Source: Sediminicola sp. YIK13 | GTDB lineage: Bacteria > Bacteroidota > Bacteroidia > Flavobacteriales > Flavobacteriaceae | Reading direction: 5' to 3' | Length of the DNA: 64,000 bases | Assembly: GCF_001430825.1 (NCBI RefSeq) | Contig: NZ_CP010535.1 | Coordinates: 786,501 to 850,500, forward strand | Shown: piece by piece, positions 53,925 to 63,036 of the stretch | How positions within the stretch are numbered: the stretch's first letter is position 1 | How the letters are laid out: each line of letters starts with the position of its first letter | Notes under the pieces: generated by a model | Told to the model about the DNA's origin: nothing | Seen by the model: the letters and a program-made list of their open reading frames with translations, nothing else | Databases searched by the model: none | Made by a program: the position numbers and the translations under genes

Positions 53925-55958
53925 TTAAAGTGAAATGCTCTTATATCTGGGATATTTAAGCTGATATGAGAATTGTGTTTTTGCAGTATCATTGGATTCT
54001 ATATTTAATTTCCAAGTTATGAGGCCCTTAACGGAGTCGTACTTTGCCCCGATTGTATTAACCTCTTCCACTTTTATTTCCTTATTTTGAGAAATGGGTA
54101 TTCTGTCCATTAATCTTAATGCAATTGTCGTGGTTTTACTGTTTTTCACCTCCAGATCATATGCCTTATCAATTATTTTATTGCTACCGATAAAGGATTT
54201 ATTTTTAAAGTCGTTCTTCATTGTTCTCGTTACGGTAATCTGGGGATCTACCCCAAGGGATAAATGCAATTCTTTTGTTACGGAATACGGGTCAATAACC
54301 GTTTTTCCTGCATAAGAACCCTCAAAGTATAAATTGGCTTCTCCTGGTAACATATGATACTTTTCCCATTCTTTTAATTTGGCTACCAGAAACACATTTT
54401 CATTGATCAGGGGAGCGGCGAAATATTCATAGGTGGCCTCCAAAGCAAAACTATTGATCTCTACCGTAGTAATATCACCATTGGATTTGAGGCTATAAGG
54501 CTTTTTGATTGCAAATTTCGAATTGGTCATTTCATCCATTGGATTACTGGTGACCGTAGTTATGACTACCACTCCATTACTTGCTTTGTTGCCATAAATG
54601 GCGGTCGCCTGATCTCCTTTTAAAACTTCTAATGAGGCTATTTCATCTTCGACCAAATCTCCTACCATGTAACCCTCTGCAGGGATACCATCAATAATAA
54701 ACAATGGTGATGTATCCTCTGATTTAGTTGATAAACCCCTAATACTTGTTCCAGATATTCGTCCCGTTATAGAAGCCGATGCGTCACTATATCCCACTAC
54801 AACAACTTCTTCCAAGCTTTGTGCATCTTCCTCCATTTTGATATTCATAACAGAGGAGTAGATGGGTACGCTTTCCGATGAGAATCCAATATAGGAAAAC
54901 ACCAATTCCTCTCCATTTTTAATGGGCAGGGTGTAATATCCATCAAAATCGGTTTGGGTTCCTATAGAGGTTCCTTTAATAACTATGGCGCATCCTGGAA
55001 GGGGCTGGCCAGATGCGTCCGTAACTATTCCTGTTACTTTCTTCACCGTAGGATTATAGGAGTATGGATATCTTTTAGTTACCCTTGAAGCTGTATTCCT
55101 TGTATTTCGGGCTATAAAATTCAAATATTTAGTTTCCAAAGATGGTTTGACCGAATGACGATTTGGATTACCGGTAGATAAGGAAATAGATACGTTTTCC
55201 CAATCATTACCGGTGTTTTGATACACCTGTGCCTTGTAAGTTAAATTGATAGGAGCATTTAACTGCTTGGATTTAATATCGTATGTAGGGACCCAGCCCG
55301 CCTCTGCCACGGCGTAGCTGATATTCAGATTTAAATATGTATCACTATCGGCATCAAATTTTATTGTTAGTTCTCCTTTATATTCCTGGGGCCGACCTCT
55401 TATTTCGGAAAGTTGGTTTTGAGTGGCCGTAACTACTTCATTGATGCTATCTAGCTGTTTATTTATTTTGAATATAGTATCCCTTATGGCAGTAATTCTT
55501 TGCCTGTAATAGGTGCTAATCTGCTTAACTTTTTCCAGATCAAAACTATTTTCGGCAGCATTGAGCTGTCTATTGCTGGTAATCACCAATTCTTCCTCTG
55601 CCAGTCCTGCAATCTTACTTTGAAGCAGGGAAATATTCGATCTGTAACCTTCAAGTAGATTTTCTAAAGTGAATATTTCAGGGTTGTCCAATTTTTTATC
55701 AAGATAGTTGATCTTGTATGCCATGGAAAGAATGGAAACCGATTGTAGTCCTGATATCTGTATGCTACTTTCATCAATACCGGTAGATAATCCGGTAAAG
55801 GTAAATTCACTGCTGCCTATTGGCACCTTGAAGGTTGCGGTCCTTGTTATTTGTGCGCCGCTCAGATACACCGTCACATGTTTTATTTTGGAAGGAACAG
55901 GACCATTGCTTCCAAATATTAGAAACGGACAAAGTAGGGCAAAGAATAAATTTCTCAT
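53925..55958 (-). CDS. MuiA/DUF4139 protein with an inserted carboxypeptidase-regulatory and plug-like region
   Basis: A 677-residue exported protein (signal peptide to about 19). The N-terminal DUF4140 domain (IKHVTVYLSGAQITRTA) and a coiled coil (about 100-190) are followed by the first part of a DUF4139 domain. A carboxypeptidase-regulatory-like domain is inserted at about 305-380 (VTGIVTDASGQPLPGCAIVI), then SLEEVVVVGY and a short TonB-plug-like part (FIIDGIPAEG; GVVVITTV) to about 470. The DUF4139 part resumes to the end. There is no TonB receptor barrel. Start choice: 55958, with 55964 also possible. Function unknown, probably envelope-related. Confidence 0.78.
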   Translation of the reverse strand: MRNLFFALLCPFLIFGSNGPVPSKIKHVTVYLSGAQITRTATFKVPIGSSEFTFTGLSTGIDESSIQISGLQSVSILSMAYKINYLDKKLDNPEIFTLENLLEGYRSNISLLQSKIAGLAEEELVITSNRQLNAAENSFDLEKVKQISTYYRQRITAIRDTIFKINKQLDSINEVVTATQNQLSEIRGRPQEYKGELTIKFDADSDTYLNLNISYAVAEAGWVPTYDIKSKQLNAPINLTYKAQVYQNTGNDWENVSISLSTGNPNRHSVKPSLETKYLNFIARNTRNTASRVTKRYPYSYNPTVKKVTGIVTDASGQPLPGCAIVIKGTSIGTQTDFDGYYTLPIKNGEELVFSYIGFSSESVPIYSSVMNIKMEEDAQSLEEVVVVGYSDASASITGRISGTSIRGLSTKSEDTSPLFIIDGIPAEGYMVGDLVEDEIASLEVLKGDQATAIYGNKASNGVVVITTVTSNPMDEMTNSKFAIKKPYSLKSNGDITTVEINSFALEATYEYFAAPLINENVFLVAKLKEWEKYHMLPGEANLYFEGSYAGKTVIDPYSVTKELHLSLGVDPQITVTRTMKNDFKNKSFIGSNKIIDKAYDLEVKNSKTTTIALRLMDRIPISQNKEIKVEEVNTIGAKYDSVKGLITWKLNIESNDTAKTQFSYQLKYPRYKSISL

Positions 55959-56066
55959 AATCATTGGTTTATGTTGATGGATTAAACCTAGTCTAACCAA
56001 CAATTAATAAAAACCAATAATGAGTGAAGGGGCTGTTTTGTAGCGTAAAATCGCTATTTGGGTGAG

Positions 56067-56474
56067 TTACTCCAAAAATTTGGCTTTAAGCTCGGGCGTA
56101 GGGATCATACATGCCTCTTTTTTGCCAAACCACTTATACCTGTTTTTAGCAATAATGTCATAGACAAAGTTGGAGATCGACTCAGGAATCCATTCAAAAA
56201 TCTGGACCAAGGTCCATACACCTCCGAAATTTTGGCCAATTTTCAGGGCTGCTGTTGCCTTGGTGTAGTAGGCCACACCAGGCTCTATTAAAATGATACT
56301 ATCTATTTCAGAGGTATCAATATTGCGCTCTTGAAGAAATTTTCTGCCAATGGCACTTTGGAGGGGAGCGTATCTAAAGTTGTCTTTTTTATCGCGTTTT
56401 ATGATAAATTGTATAGCACCATTGCAGAGGTTGCATACCCCGTCAAAAAGAATAATTTTTTTATTTTCTTCCAT
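56067..56474 (-). CDS. DCC-family thiol-disulfide oxidoreductase-like protein
   Basis: A 135-residue DUF393/YuxK protein with the family signature LFDGVCNLCNGAIQFI near residues 9-24 (DxxCxxC) and FRYAPLQSAIGRKFL. Members are thioredoxin-like in fold and thought to handle thiols, but no substrate is known. It starts 3 bases after the mutS2 stop, so it is probably the second gene of that transcript. No signal peptide. Confidence 0.85.
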   Translation of the reverse strand: MEENKKIILFDGVCNLCNGAIQFIIKRDKKDNFRYAPLQSAIGRKFLQERNIDTSEIDSIILIEPGVAYYTKATAALKIGQNFGGVWTLVQIFEWIPESISNFVYDIIAKNRYKWFGKKEACMIPTPELKAKFLE

Positions 56475-56477
56475 AAG

Positions 56478-58649
56478 TTATTTTTTGGCTTGCACCAGCT
56501 CCAATTGCTCTACACTTACGTTGGTAGTAAAAACACCATAATTGACCACTGCCTTGTTTTTTTCAAGACTGTCTATACTCCCAACTGCCTTACCATCCTG
56601 TAAGCGTACCCTGTCTCCAATTTTAAAGATGGGTCTTGGTTTGTTTTTTTCTTGGACAATAGCTTTTTTCTTCTCTTTCTTTTTGTCCTCCCTGACCTTG
56701 ACTATTTTTTGCTCCAATTCCTGGGCTACTTCTACCTTCTTCTGCTTTTCTATTTTGACCTCTTTTACACTTTTCTTCTTGCGTTTGCTATTTTCGGTTT
56801 CTACGATGCGTAACAATTCCGAGACCAAGGGCCTTTTCTTCTTGTCTTGGAAATATTTCCCTGCTGCGTCATTGAGTTTGTTCCCCAAATAGATCATGCG
56901 TTGGTTGTGATCATAGAGCTCTTGGTAATTTTCCAACTTGGATTTTATCTTTGAATTGAGGTCCTCCAAACGTTTTGCTTCTTCCCTGGCTTTCGATTCT
57001 TCTTCCTTTAATTGAGACCCTGTTTTTTCCATTTTGCTCCTTTCTTTTTGGAGCTTGGCTATGGTGGCATCAAATCGAACCTTTCCGCGTTCTATTTTTT
57101 TCTTTGCTTTATTGATAAGACTATAGGGAATTCCATTTTTTTGTGCCACTTCAAATGTAAAGGAGCTTCCTGCCTGTCCCAAAACTAATTGGTAGGTGGG
57201 CTCCAGGGTACTGGAATTGAACAACATGTTGGCATTGGTCATTTCCGGGAGTTCGTTGGCCAACATTTTAAGGTTGGAATAATGGGTGGTAATTACCCCA
57301 TAGGCTCCGCGTTCGTAAAATACCTCCAAAAAGGTTTCTGCCAGAGCCCCACCAAGTTCCGGATCGCTCCCTGTCCCAAACTCATCAATTAAAAAGAGGG
57401 TGCTTTCATTGCATTTTCGCAAGAAGCTGTTCATGTTTTTTAAACGGTAGCTATAAGTACTCAGGTGGTTTTCAATGGATTGATTATCCCCGATATCTGT
57501 CAATATTTTATCGAACAGGCATACGGTACTGCGCTCGTGAACGGGAATAAGCATTCCACTTTGCACCATTACCTGAAGCAACCCAATAGTCTTTAAAGTG
57601 ATACTTTTCCCCCCGGCGTTGGGGCCCGAGATCACTATGATCCTATTTTCAGGGTAAAGGGCTATGGTCTGTGGATACGTTTTTTCCTTTTTTCTTTTAT
57701 TGCTCAAATACAATAAAGGATGGTAGGCATCCCTGAGGTTCATCTTCTTGTCCGAACTAATTTCTGGCATCACAGCATTCATGTCCATGGCATATTTAGC
57801 TTTTGCAGCCGTAATATCCATATCTGTCAAAAACTCTTGGTATGTATGCAACAAGGGGGCATGGGGTCTAATGTGCTCTGTAAGGTATTTTAGGATCTTT
57901 TTGATTTCCTCAGTTTCATCAAATTCTAGATTGTTCAATTCCCTACTGTATTTTAACGTAGCCTCTGGCTCTATATAAACAATGCTCCCAGTCTTAGAGG
58001 AACCCATAACAGCTCCTTTTACTTTTTTCCGATACATGGCCTTAACAGCGAGAACCCTTCGGTTTTCTACCACAGATTCCCGGATTTCATCCAAAAAATC
58101 AGAGGCGTTATAGGTGTTTAAAGCGGAACCGAAACTTTGATTTATTTTTCCTTTGACAAAGTTAATTTCGTGTCTGATAGTTTTTAAATTGTCCGAAGCA
58201 TTGTCCTTTATTTCTCCAAAACGGTCAATGACCATATCTATCTGGGTTGGGATATCGGAATTTAGTTCAATTACGTCAGAGGCCTTGTACAACAAAGGGT
58301 AATATTCCTTAAATTTTTTAAAAAATTTAAGGTGGGTGGTAACCGTATTACAGATATTTCCAATTTTTCGGAAACCGGTAATTTCAAGACTGGTGTTCTC
58401 AATTTTTAGGAGTTTCAATTCTTGGTGTATGGCATCGAACCCGTGATTGGGAACCCTATTGTCATTAGTGTAAGATGCCAAGTATTCAGAGGTTTGCCCT
58501 AAACTATTCAAAATACTCTCTTTACTGTAAAAGGGAACAACGGTCAAGGCCTTTTCTTTTCCCAATTCTGTATTGCAACGGAGGGATAGTTGGTCCAAAA
58601 CAGTAAAAAATTCTAAATCTTGTAGTGTTTTTTGTTGAATGTTGTTCAT
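56478..58649 (-). CDS. mutS2: MutS2-like DNA-binding ATPase without an Smr domain
   Basis: A 723-residue MutS2. The helical clamp part (about 1-300) leads to the ATPase with Walker A ISGPNAGGKSITLKT near residue 335, LIDEFGTGSDPELGGALAE, and STYSYRLKNM before it. A long coiled coil (about 510-640) follows. It ends in a KOW-like beta region (FKIGDRVRLQDGKAVGSI). The C-terminal Smr nuclease domain found in many MutS2 proteins is missing, as the usual length is near 780. It may act on recombination intermediates or stalled ribosomes in the cytoplasm. A divergent promoter pair separates it from ung. Confidence 0.85.
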   Translation of the reverse strand: MNNIQQKTLQDLEFFTVLDQLSLRCNTELGKEKALTVVPFYSKESILNSLGQTSEYLASYTNDNRVPNHGFDAIHQELKLLKIENTSLEITGFRKIGNICNTVTTHLKFFKKFKEYYPLLYKASDVIELNSDIPTQIDMVIDRFGEIKDNASDNLKTIRHEINFVKGKINQSFGSALNTYNASDFLDEIRESVVENRRVLAVKAMYRKKVKGAVMGSSKTGSIVYIEPEATLKYSRELNNLEFDETEEIKKILKYLTEHIRPHAPLLHTYQEFLTDMDITAAKAKYAMDMNAVMPEISSDKKMNLRDAYHPLLYLSNKRKKEKTYPQTIALYPENRIIVISGPNAGGKSITLKTIGLLQVMVQSGMLIPVHERSTVCLFDKILTDIGDNQSIENHLSTYSYRLKNMNSFLRKCNESTLFLIDEFGTGSDPELGGALAETFLEVFYERGAYGVITTHYSNLKMLANELPEMTNANMLFNSSTLEPTYQLVLGQAGSSFTFEVAQKNGIPYSLINKAKKKIERGKVRFDATIAKLQKERSKMEKTGSQLKEEESKAREEAKRLEDLNSKIKSKLENYQELYDHNQRMIYLGNKLNDAAGKYFQDKKKRPLVSELLRIVETENSKRKKKSVKEVKIEKQKKVEVAQELEQKIVKVREDKKKEKKKAIVQEKNKPRPIFKIGDRVRLQDGKAVGSIDSLEKNKAVVNYGVFTTNVSVEQLELVQAKK

Positions 58650-58672
58650 AGCATTGTAAAGCCCTAAATTTG
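58642..58672 (+). promoter_or_regulatory. promoter of ung
   Basis: TTG (58642-58644), 20 bases, then TAAATTTG (58665-58672), an exact -7 match 26 bases before the ung start. It overlaps the first codons of mutS2 on the other strand. Confidence 0.5.
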
Positions 58673-58678
58673 GTCTTA

Positions 58679-58709
58679 CAAAAGTAGGCCTTTTTTATAT
58701 GAACATCAA
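58679..58709 (-). promoter_or_regulatory. promoter of mutS2
   Basis: On the minus strand the -7 box is TACTTTTG (58686 to 58679), and a TTG -33 box lies 20 bases upstream at 58709-58707, inside the start of ung. The start codon of mutS2 is 29 bases downstream. Confidence 0.5.
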
Positions 58710-59364
58710 TATACATCCTAGTTGGAGGGAGCATCTTTACGAAGAGTTTAACAAGTCGTATTTTTTAAATTTAGTTCTCTTTGTAAAACACGAATATGAA
58801 ACCTATACGTGTTATCCAAAAAGTGATCATATTTTTGCAGCTTTTGATTACTGTCCATTTCAGGAAACCAAAGTAGTTATCATAGGGCAGGACCCTTATC
58901 ATGGACCTAATCAGGCCCATGGCCTGTGTTTTTCTGTACAGGATGATATGAACCATCCACCCTCCTTGACCAACATATTCAAGGAATTGGAATCTGATAT
59001 TGGGAAGTCGTACCCCGAAAGTGGAAGCTTGGAAAATTGGGCGAAACAAGGAGTGCTTTTAATAAATGCCACCTTAACGGTCCGTGCAAATGAGGCTGGG
59101 AGCCATCAAAAGAAGGGATGGGAAACATTTACGGATAGGGTCATTGAAAAAATATCTAAAGAGCGGGAAGGTATCATTTTTTTATTGTGGGGCGGGTTTG
59201 CGAAAAAGAAGATAAAATTAATTGATACGACCAAACATAGCGTGCTTATGTCAGGACATCCATCGCCTTTGAGTGCCAATAGGGGATATTGGTTTGGTAA
59301 TCGCCATTTTAGCAAGTGTAATGAGCTATTGACTGATGCTAAAAAAGAAGCTATCGTATGGTAA
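58699..59364 (+). CDS. ung: uracil-DNA glycosylase, family 1
   Basis: A 221-residue enzyme of normal length. The catalytic block is IGQDPYHGPNQAHGLCFSV (Asp, near residue 60), the uracil-binding Asn is in LLINATLTVR, and the leucine loop is GHPSPLSANRGYW. It removes uracil from DNA, the first step of base-excision repair. It is divergent from mutS2 with 49 bases between the starts and overlapping promoters. Confidence 0.97.
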   Translation: MNINIHPSWREHLYEEFNKSYFLNLVLFVKHEYETYTCYPKSDHIFAAFDYCPFQETKVVIIGQDPYHGPNQAHGLCFSVQDDMNHPPSLTNIFKELESDIGKSYPESGSLENWAKQGVLLINATLTVRANEAGSHQKKGWETFTDRVIEKISKEREGIIFLLWGGFAKKKIKLIDTTKHSVLMSGHPSPLSANRGYWFGNRHFSKCNELLTDAKKEAIVW

Positions 59365-59442
59365 TTTATCGAATTTTCAATGAATTCTTTTCTATTATCG
59401 ACTAATTAGTTAACTTAGAGAGTATATTCTAATGAAATCTGT

Positions 59443-59880
59443 GTGACCCAATTTTCTATTAAATCTGTTTTACTTGTTGATGATGATCCTGCTGCAACAT
59501 TCATCAATAAAGTGTTTATACGTAATTTGCCTTTGGATGTAGATGTGTATGCTGCTACAGATGGTAAGGATGCCCTGGATTTATTAGATGAAATAAGCAT
59601 AAGCTTAAATGGACATGAGTCATTTATTCCATGCTTGCTGATATTGGATATTAAGATGCCGGTAATGGACGGATGGGAGTTCTTGGACGCCTATACGGAT
59701 CGCTATTCCAAAGAAATCAAAAACAACATTACTGTGGTGGTGACAACCATGAGCCAGGATGAACGAGATATTATCAAGGCCAGTAATAATCCAATGATCA
59801 AAGAATTTGTCCAAAAACCCCTTTCCGATGAAAAACTATTGGAAATTATAGAAAGACATTTTATGGAAAAACAACATTAG
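59443..59880 (+). CDS. single-domain response regulator
   Basis: A 145-residue receiver domain with nothing attached. The acidic pair is in LLVDDDPAATF, the phosphorylated Asp69 in LILDIKMPVMDGW, the Thr in VVVTTMS and the Lys in EFVQKPLS, so it is intact. It would relay phosphate between other signalling proteins or bind a partner directly. It has no output domain and no neighbouring kinase. The start is GTG; an ATG 11 bases upstream runs into a stop in its frame. Confidence 0.85.
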   Translation: MTQFSIKSVLLVDDDPAATFINKVFIRNLPLDVDVYAATDGKDALDLLDEISISLNGHESFIPCLLILDIKMPVMDGWEFLDAYTDRYSKEIKNNITVVVTTMSQDERDIIKASNNPMIKEFVQKPLSDEKLLEIIERHFMEKQH

Positions 59881-59902
59881 TGTGCTTATTGAATTTCTGT
59901 TT

Positions 59903-60751
59903 CTATTCGTGTAGGATATTTTCCTTTGCAACTTTCTTCTCAATCAAACCCAATACCTTTAATTGTTCTTGAACTTCTGACAAGGTTTTGTCGTCCATTT
60001 GCGATTGGCTCCATTCTGTTATGGATAGCCATTCTTTGATATCTTCAAGTTGTTGTTCATAGGCATTGGACAAATTCCTATCGATACTTGGGATACTTTT
60101 AAATTCTTCTGTATACAGGTTAATTACCTCAAGAATATGGGCCAAAGTGCCTTTTTGCTTCGATATGAAGTTATCGGTTGCAGCAATAACAAAGCATGGC
60201 CAAGGGGTAGGGCAATCTCCCAACCTTCTAAAGGTGCCCTTGTCCACCAATGGTTTAGTGGTGAAGTGTTCCCACATAAAATAATCTGCAGAACCATTGA
60301 TCAAGGCCGTAACCGCCCCATCGAGATTGTTTATGACCTCAAAATCCAATGTATTGGTATCCCAGCCGTTATTCTTGGCATTCACATAAGCCATTAAGTG
60401 GCTGCCACTGCCATATCTACTAATGGCCACCTTGGAATTTTCCAATTCTTTAATTTGGGTATACTTGCTTTTAGCACCAACATGAATACCCCAGAGTAAG
60501 GGCGATTCTATGTATTTCTGAACAATTTTAACCGGATTTCCCTCTACTATACTCTTAACAATACCTTCTGTAAGGATAATGGCAAGGTCTGTTTCCCCAT
60601 CTTGTAGCATTTGACACATTTTCCCAGTGCCTTCGGGAATATCGGACCATTGCAGGTCTATGCCCCGTTCTTCAAAAGCACCTTCTTCTATGGCCAAATG
60701 CCATGGAAAGTTAAAATGTTCTGGAACTCCTATGATCTTAACGGTCTTCAT
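59903..60751 (-). CDS. cytoplasmic NMT1-like substrate-binding protein
   Basis: A 282-residue periplasmic-binding-protein fold of the NMT1/SsuA type: KIIGVPEHFNFPWHLAIEEGAF at the start, a ligand-loop region GIHVGAKSKYTQIKEL, SRYGSGSHLMAYVNA, and ALINGSADYFMWEHFTT. It has no signal peptide, and no ABC permease or ATPase gene is near, so it is not a usual uptake protein. It begins directly after the stop of the nucleoside phosphorylase gene with no gap. It may be a cytoplasmic ligand-binding or sensing protein, or an enzyme of cofactor salvage; this is a guess. Confidence 0.7.
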   Translation of the reverse strand: MKTVKIIGVPEHFNFPWHLAIEEGAFEERGIDLQWSDIPEGTGKMCQMLQDGETDLAIILTEGIVKSIVEGNPVKIVQKYIESPLLWGIHVGAKSKYTQIKELENSKVAISRYGSGSHLMAYVNAKNNGWDTNTLDFEVINNLDGAVTALINGSADYFMWEHFTTKPLVDKGTFRRLGDCPTPWPCFVIAATDNFISKQKGTLAHILEVINLYTEEFKSIPSIDRNLSNAYEQQLEDIKEWLSITEWSQSQMDDKTLSEVQEQLKVLGLIEKKVAKENILHE

Positions 60752-61621
60752 TTACTGCGTTATCTTTTGTAGGGTATACTGTATTAATTTTTCTGTGGAT
60801 TCTGCTGGTTTATTGGAAAACTGACCAGTACTTCTGTTTGCCAAAATACAATTCATGGATACTGCCCTATGTCCCAAGAGTTTTGCCAAACCGTAAATCC
60901 CTGAGGTCTCCATTTCCAAATTGGTTATTTTTAGGTCGTTAAATCTGAACGCCGCCAGTTTGCCATTTAAATCATTGTCCTGGGTTTCCAATCGCAACTT
61001 CCTTCCCTGGGGTCCATAAAAACCCACATTGGTGGCTGTGAAACCCAATAGTATTTCGTCGGACATCAGTTTGGCGCCCAGAACCTTATCGTAAGCAACC
61101 ACGTAAGGGGTCGATTTATGGTTGTACCATTGGGTATAGTCCATAAATGCTTTTTGTATATCGTGATGTTGCACATGGTCGCTATCATAGAATTGAAGTA
61201 AGCTATCAAAACCAATAGCATATTCGCTCATTAGGAAAGAATCAATAGGAATATCGGAATGGATGGACCCGGAGGTGCCAATTCTGATGATATCCAGGGA
61301 GGTTAGCTTTGATTTGATTTTTTTGGTGAAGAAATCAATATTTACCAAAGCATCCAGTTCGTTGAGGACGATATCAATATTATCGGTCCCAATACCTGTT
61401 GACATCACCGTAAGACGTTTGCCGTTTAAGGTACCTGTATGGGTATGAAATTCCCTCTTGCCTTTTTTGATCTCAATATGGTCAAAATGTTTCGAAACTT
61501 CTGAAACCCTATCTGGATCACCAACGGTAATAACTGTCGGTGCGATATCTTCAGGCAGTAAATTGAGGTGATAAATGCTGTTGTCTGCATTTAAGATAAA
61601 TTCAGATGGATTAAGTTGCAT
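60752..61621 (-). CDS. nucleoside phosphorylase, PNP/UDP family
   Basis: A 289-residue member of the PNP/UDP phosphorylase family. Phosphate and ribose sites: TVGDPDRVSEVSKHF near residue 32, STGIGTDNIDIVLNEL, IIRIGTSGSIHSDIPIDS and NLEMETSGIYGLAKLLGHRAV (base and ribose Glu/Met). It most resembles uridine-phosphorylase-like enzymes, but the base it prefers is uncertain. It splits a nucleoside with phosphate in the cytoplasm. It is the middle gene of a tight three-gene operon, one base after the DUF1835 gene. Confidence 0.85.
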   Translation of the reverse strand: MQLNPSEFILNADNSIYHLNLLPEDIAPTVITVGDPDRVSEVSKHFDHIEIKKGKREFHTHTGTLNGKRLTVMSTGIGTDNIDIVLNELDALVNIDFFTKKIKSKLTSLDIIRIGTSGSIHSDIPIDSFLMSEYAIGFDSLLQFYDSDHVQHHDIQKAFMDYTQWYNHKSTPYVVAYDKVLGAKLMSDEILLGFTATNVGFYGPQGRKLRLETQDNDLNGKLAAFRFNDLKITNLEMETSGIYGLAKLLGHRAVSMNCILANRSTGQFSNKPAESTEKLIQYTLQKITQ

Positions 61622-61622
61622 G

Positions 61623-62555
61623 TTATAATTTTAGAATTCTGTCGGTAGACGAATTATAGAGGAAGTTATATTTTAAGGCGCCTCCGAGGTACTCATCATT
61701 TTCCTTAATCGCGGAATAATAATTGGTTTTTCCCTTAAAGATGCCCAACCCATCAGGGGATAGCACCACAGGGGAGAAAGAGGAAAATAAAGGTTTTATT
61801 TTAGTAAGGACCCGCTCGTATTGGGTGTCACCAAAACCATATAAACCTTGATTTTTAAGGATAAGGGATAATAATTCCTTTTTTGAATCGGGATGATGTT
61901 CCAAAGCCACTCTTAGTACTTGGTTTTCCACCTCATTTAGACCATTGCGTATACTTGGAAATCTTTTTAGATGAGCAGCAATGGCATTGGCGAGATTGTC
62001 AAATTGATAGTTTTGGAAATCACCTACATTCTCTAATCGTATGGGATTGTTGCTACAGTATAATTGCCAAATGTAATCTGCATATTCAATATCATCCTGA
62101 GTAAGTGTTTTGCGCAGTCCATAGATGCTTAAAAGCTCATGATCTTCCATTTCGGAAAGACTTTTAGGTGTTTCCCCTTCTTTCACACTGACCGGTGAGA
62201 CCAAGGAGATCTCAGCATGTCTTCGGTGTGTCTTCAGCCAACTGATGACCGCCAACATATTTATTTGACAAAAAAGATCATAATCAAACCATAAAATAAT
62301 CTGGTCCTGTTGCTTGTGACTGCAAAGGGACCTGTATTCCTTTAAAGTTTGCTCTATGAAACTGGTTTTTGATATTTTATACGCTTTGTTAAGGAATTCA
62401 AAACGTGCCTTCCAAAATGATTCGCTCCCAACTGCCGTTAAGGTCTTTCCTTCACATAGCATTTCCCTCCAGGTGATAATATCACCCTTAAGATCTAACG
62501 ATTTTAACCGTTGGGTAAGAAAATCGCCATTAGTTATGTGCAATTGGGTACTCAT
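61623..62555 (-). CDS. DUF1835-family protein
   Basis: A 310-residue protein with the DUF1835 N-terminus (LHITNGDFLTQRLKSLDLKGDIITWREMLCEG, of which the first 20 residues are the hallmark) and a block SLVSPVSVKEGETPKSLSEME. The C-terminal part (about 170-310) is helical, with a DUF3658-like plan. No function is known for this family; it is often found with stress or metabolic genes. First gene of the operon with the nucleoside phosphorylase and the binding protein. Confidence 0.75.
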   Translation of the reverse strand: MSTQLHITNGDFLTQRLKSLDLKGDIITWREMLCEGKTLTAVGSESFWKARFEFLNKAYKISKTSFIEQTLKEYRSLCSHKQQDQIILWFDYDLFCQINMLAVISWLKTHRRHAEISLVSPVSVKEGETPKSLSEMEDHELLSIYGLRKTLTQDDIEYADYIWQLYCSNNPIRLENVGDFQNYQFDNLANAIAAHLKRFPSIRNGLNEVENQVLRVALEHHPDSKKELLSLILKNQGLYGFGDTQYERVLTKIKPLFSSFSPVVLSPDGLGIFKGKTNYYSAIKENDEYLGGALKYNFLYNSSTDRILKL

Positions 62556-62644
62556 TGGATGTTAGTTAGGTGTTAAGCATGCACTTGTTACATTCTTTTA
62601 AAGATAACATTTTAAATAAAAATCTGAAAGCTAATTAACAGATT

Positions 62645-62977
62645 TTAACCGCCCACACGTTTCACTTTAAACCCCTTTTCCTTTAAGATTTCCATAATTT
62701 TATCACGGTAATCACCTTGGATGATAATGGAATCATCCTTAAAGCTGCCACCAACACTCAATTTGGTCTTTAACTCCTTGGCCAATTTTTTAAAATCTTC
62801 ATCAGCCCCGGTATATCCCTCAATAATAGTGATTGGTTTCCCTTTTCGTTTTTCATATTTACAGATCATGGGTGCCTCTTGCATCCAAATTTCCTCTTGG
62901 TTGGATGTGGATGTTTCCTCTTCGGTAGAAGGAGTATGATCTGGGAATAAGTTTTTTAGCTGGTCTTTAATGTCCAT
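62645..62977 (-). CDS. SUI1/eIF1-like translation factor (YciH type)
   Basis: A 110-residue protein: a variable N-terminal half followed by an eIF1/SUI1 domain (about 35-110) with KGKPITIIEGYTGADEDFKKLAKELKT in two parts and GGSFKDDSIIIQGDYRDKI at the core. Bacterial YciH binds the small ribosomal subunit and can affect start selection. It is a single gene with a short gap on each side. Confidence 0.88.
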   Translation of the reverse strand: MDIKDQLKNLFPDHTPSTEEETSTSNQEEIWMQEAPMICKYEKRKGKPITIIEGYTGADEDFKKLAKELKTKLSVGGSFKDDSIIIQGDYRDKIMEILKEKGFKVKRVGG

Positions 62978-63036
62978 CTTTTAATTTATTGAATAATAGA
63001 AAAAACCTTCCTTGTCCAGAAAGGCATCTGTTATAC

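Noticed and set aside
59903-61621. Futalosine-type menaquinone pathway (phosphorylase plus MqnA/D-like binding protein)
   Set aside because: The phosphorylase looks like the uridine-phosphorylase type, the binding protein like NMT1, and no other menaquinone gene is adjacent.
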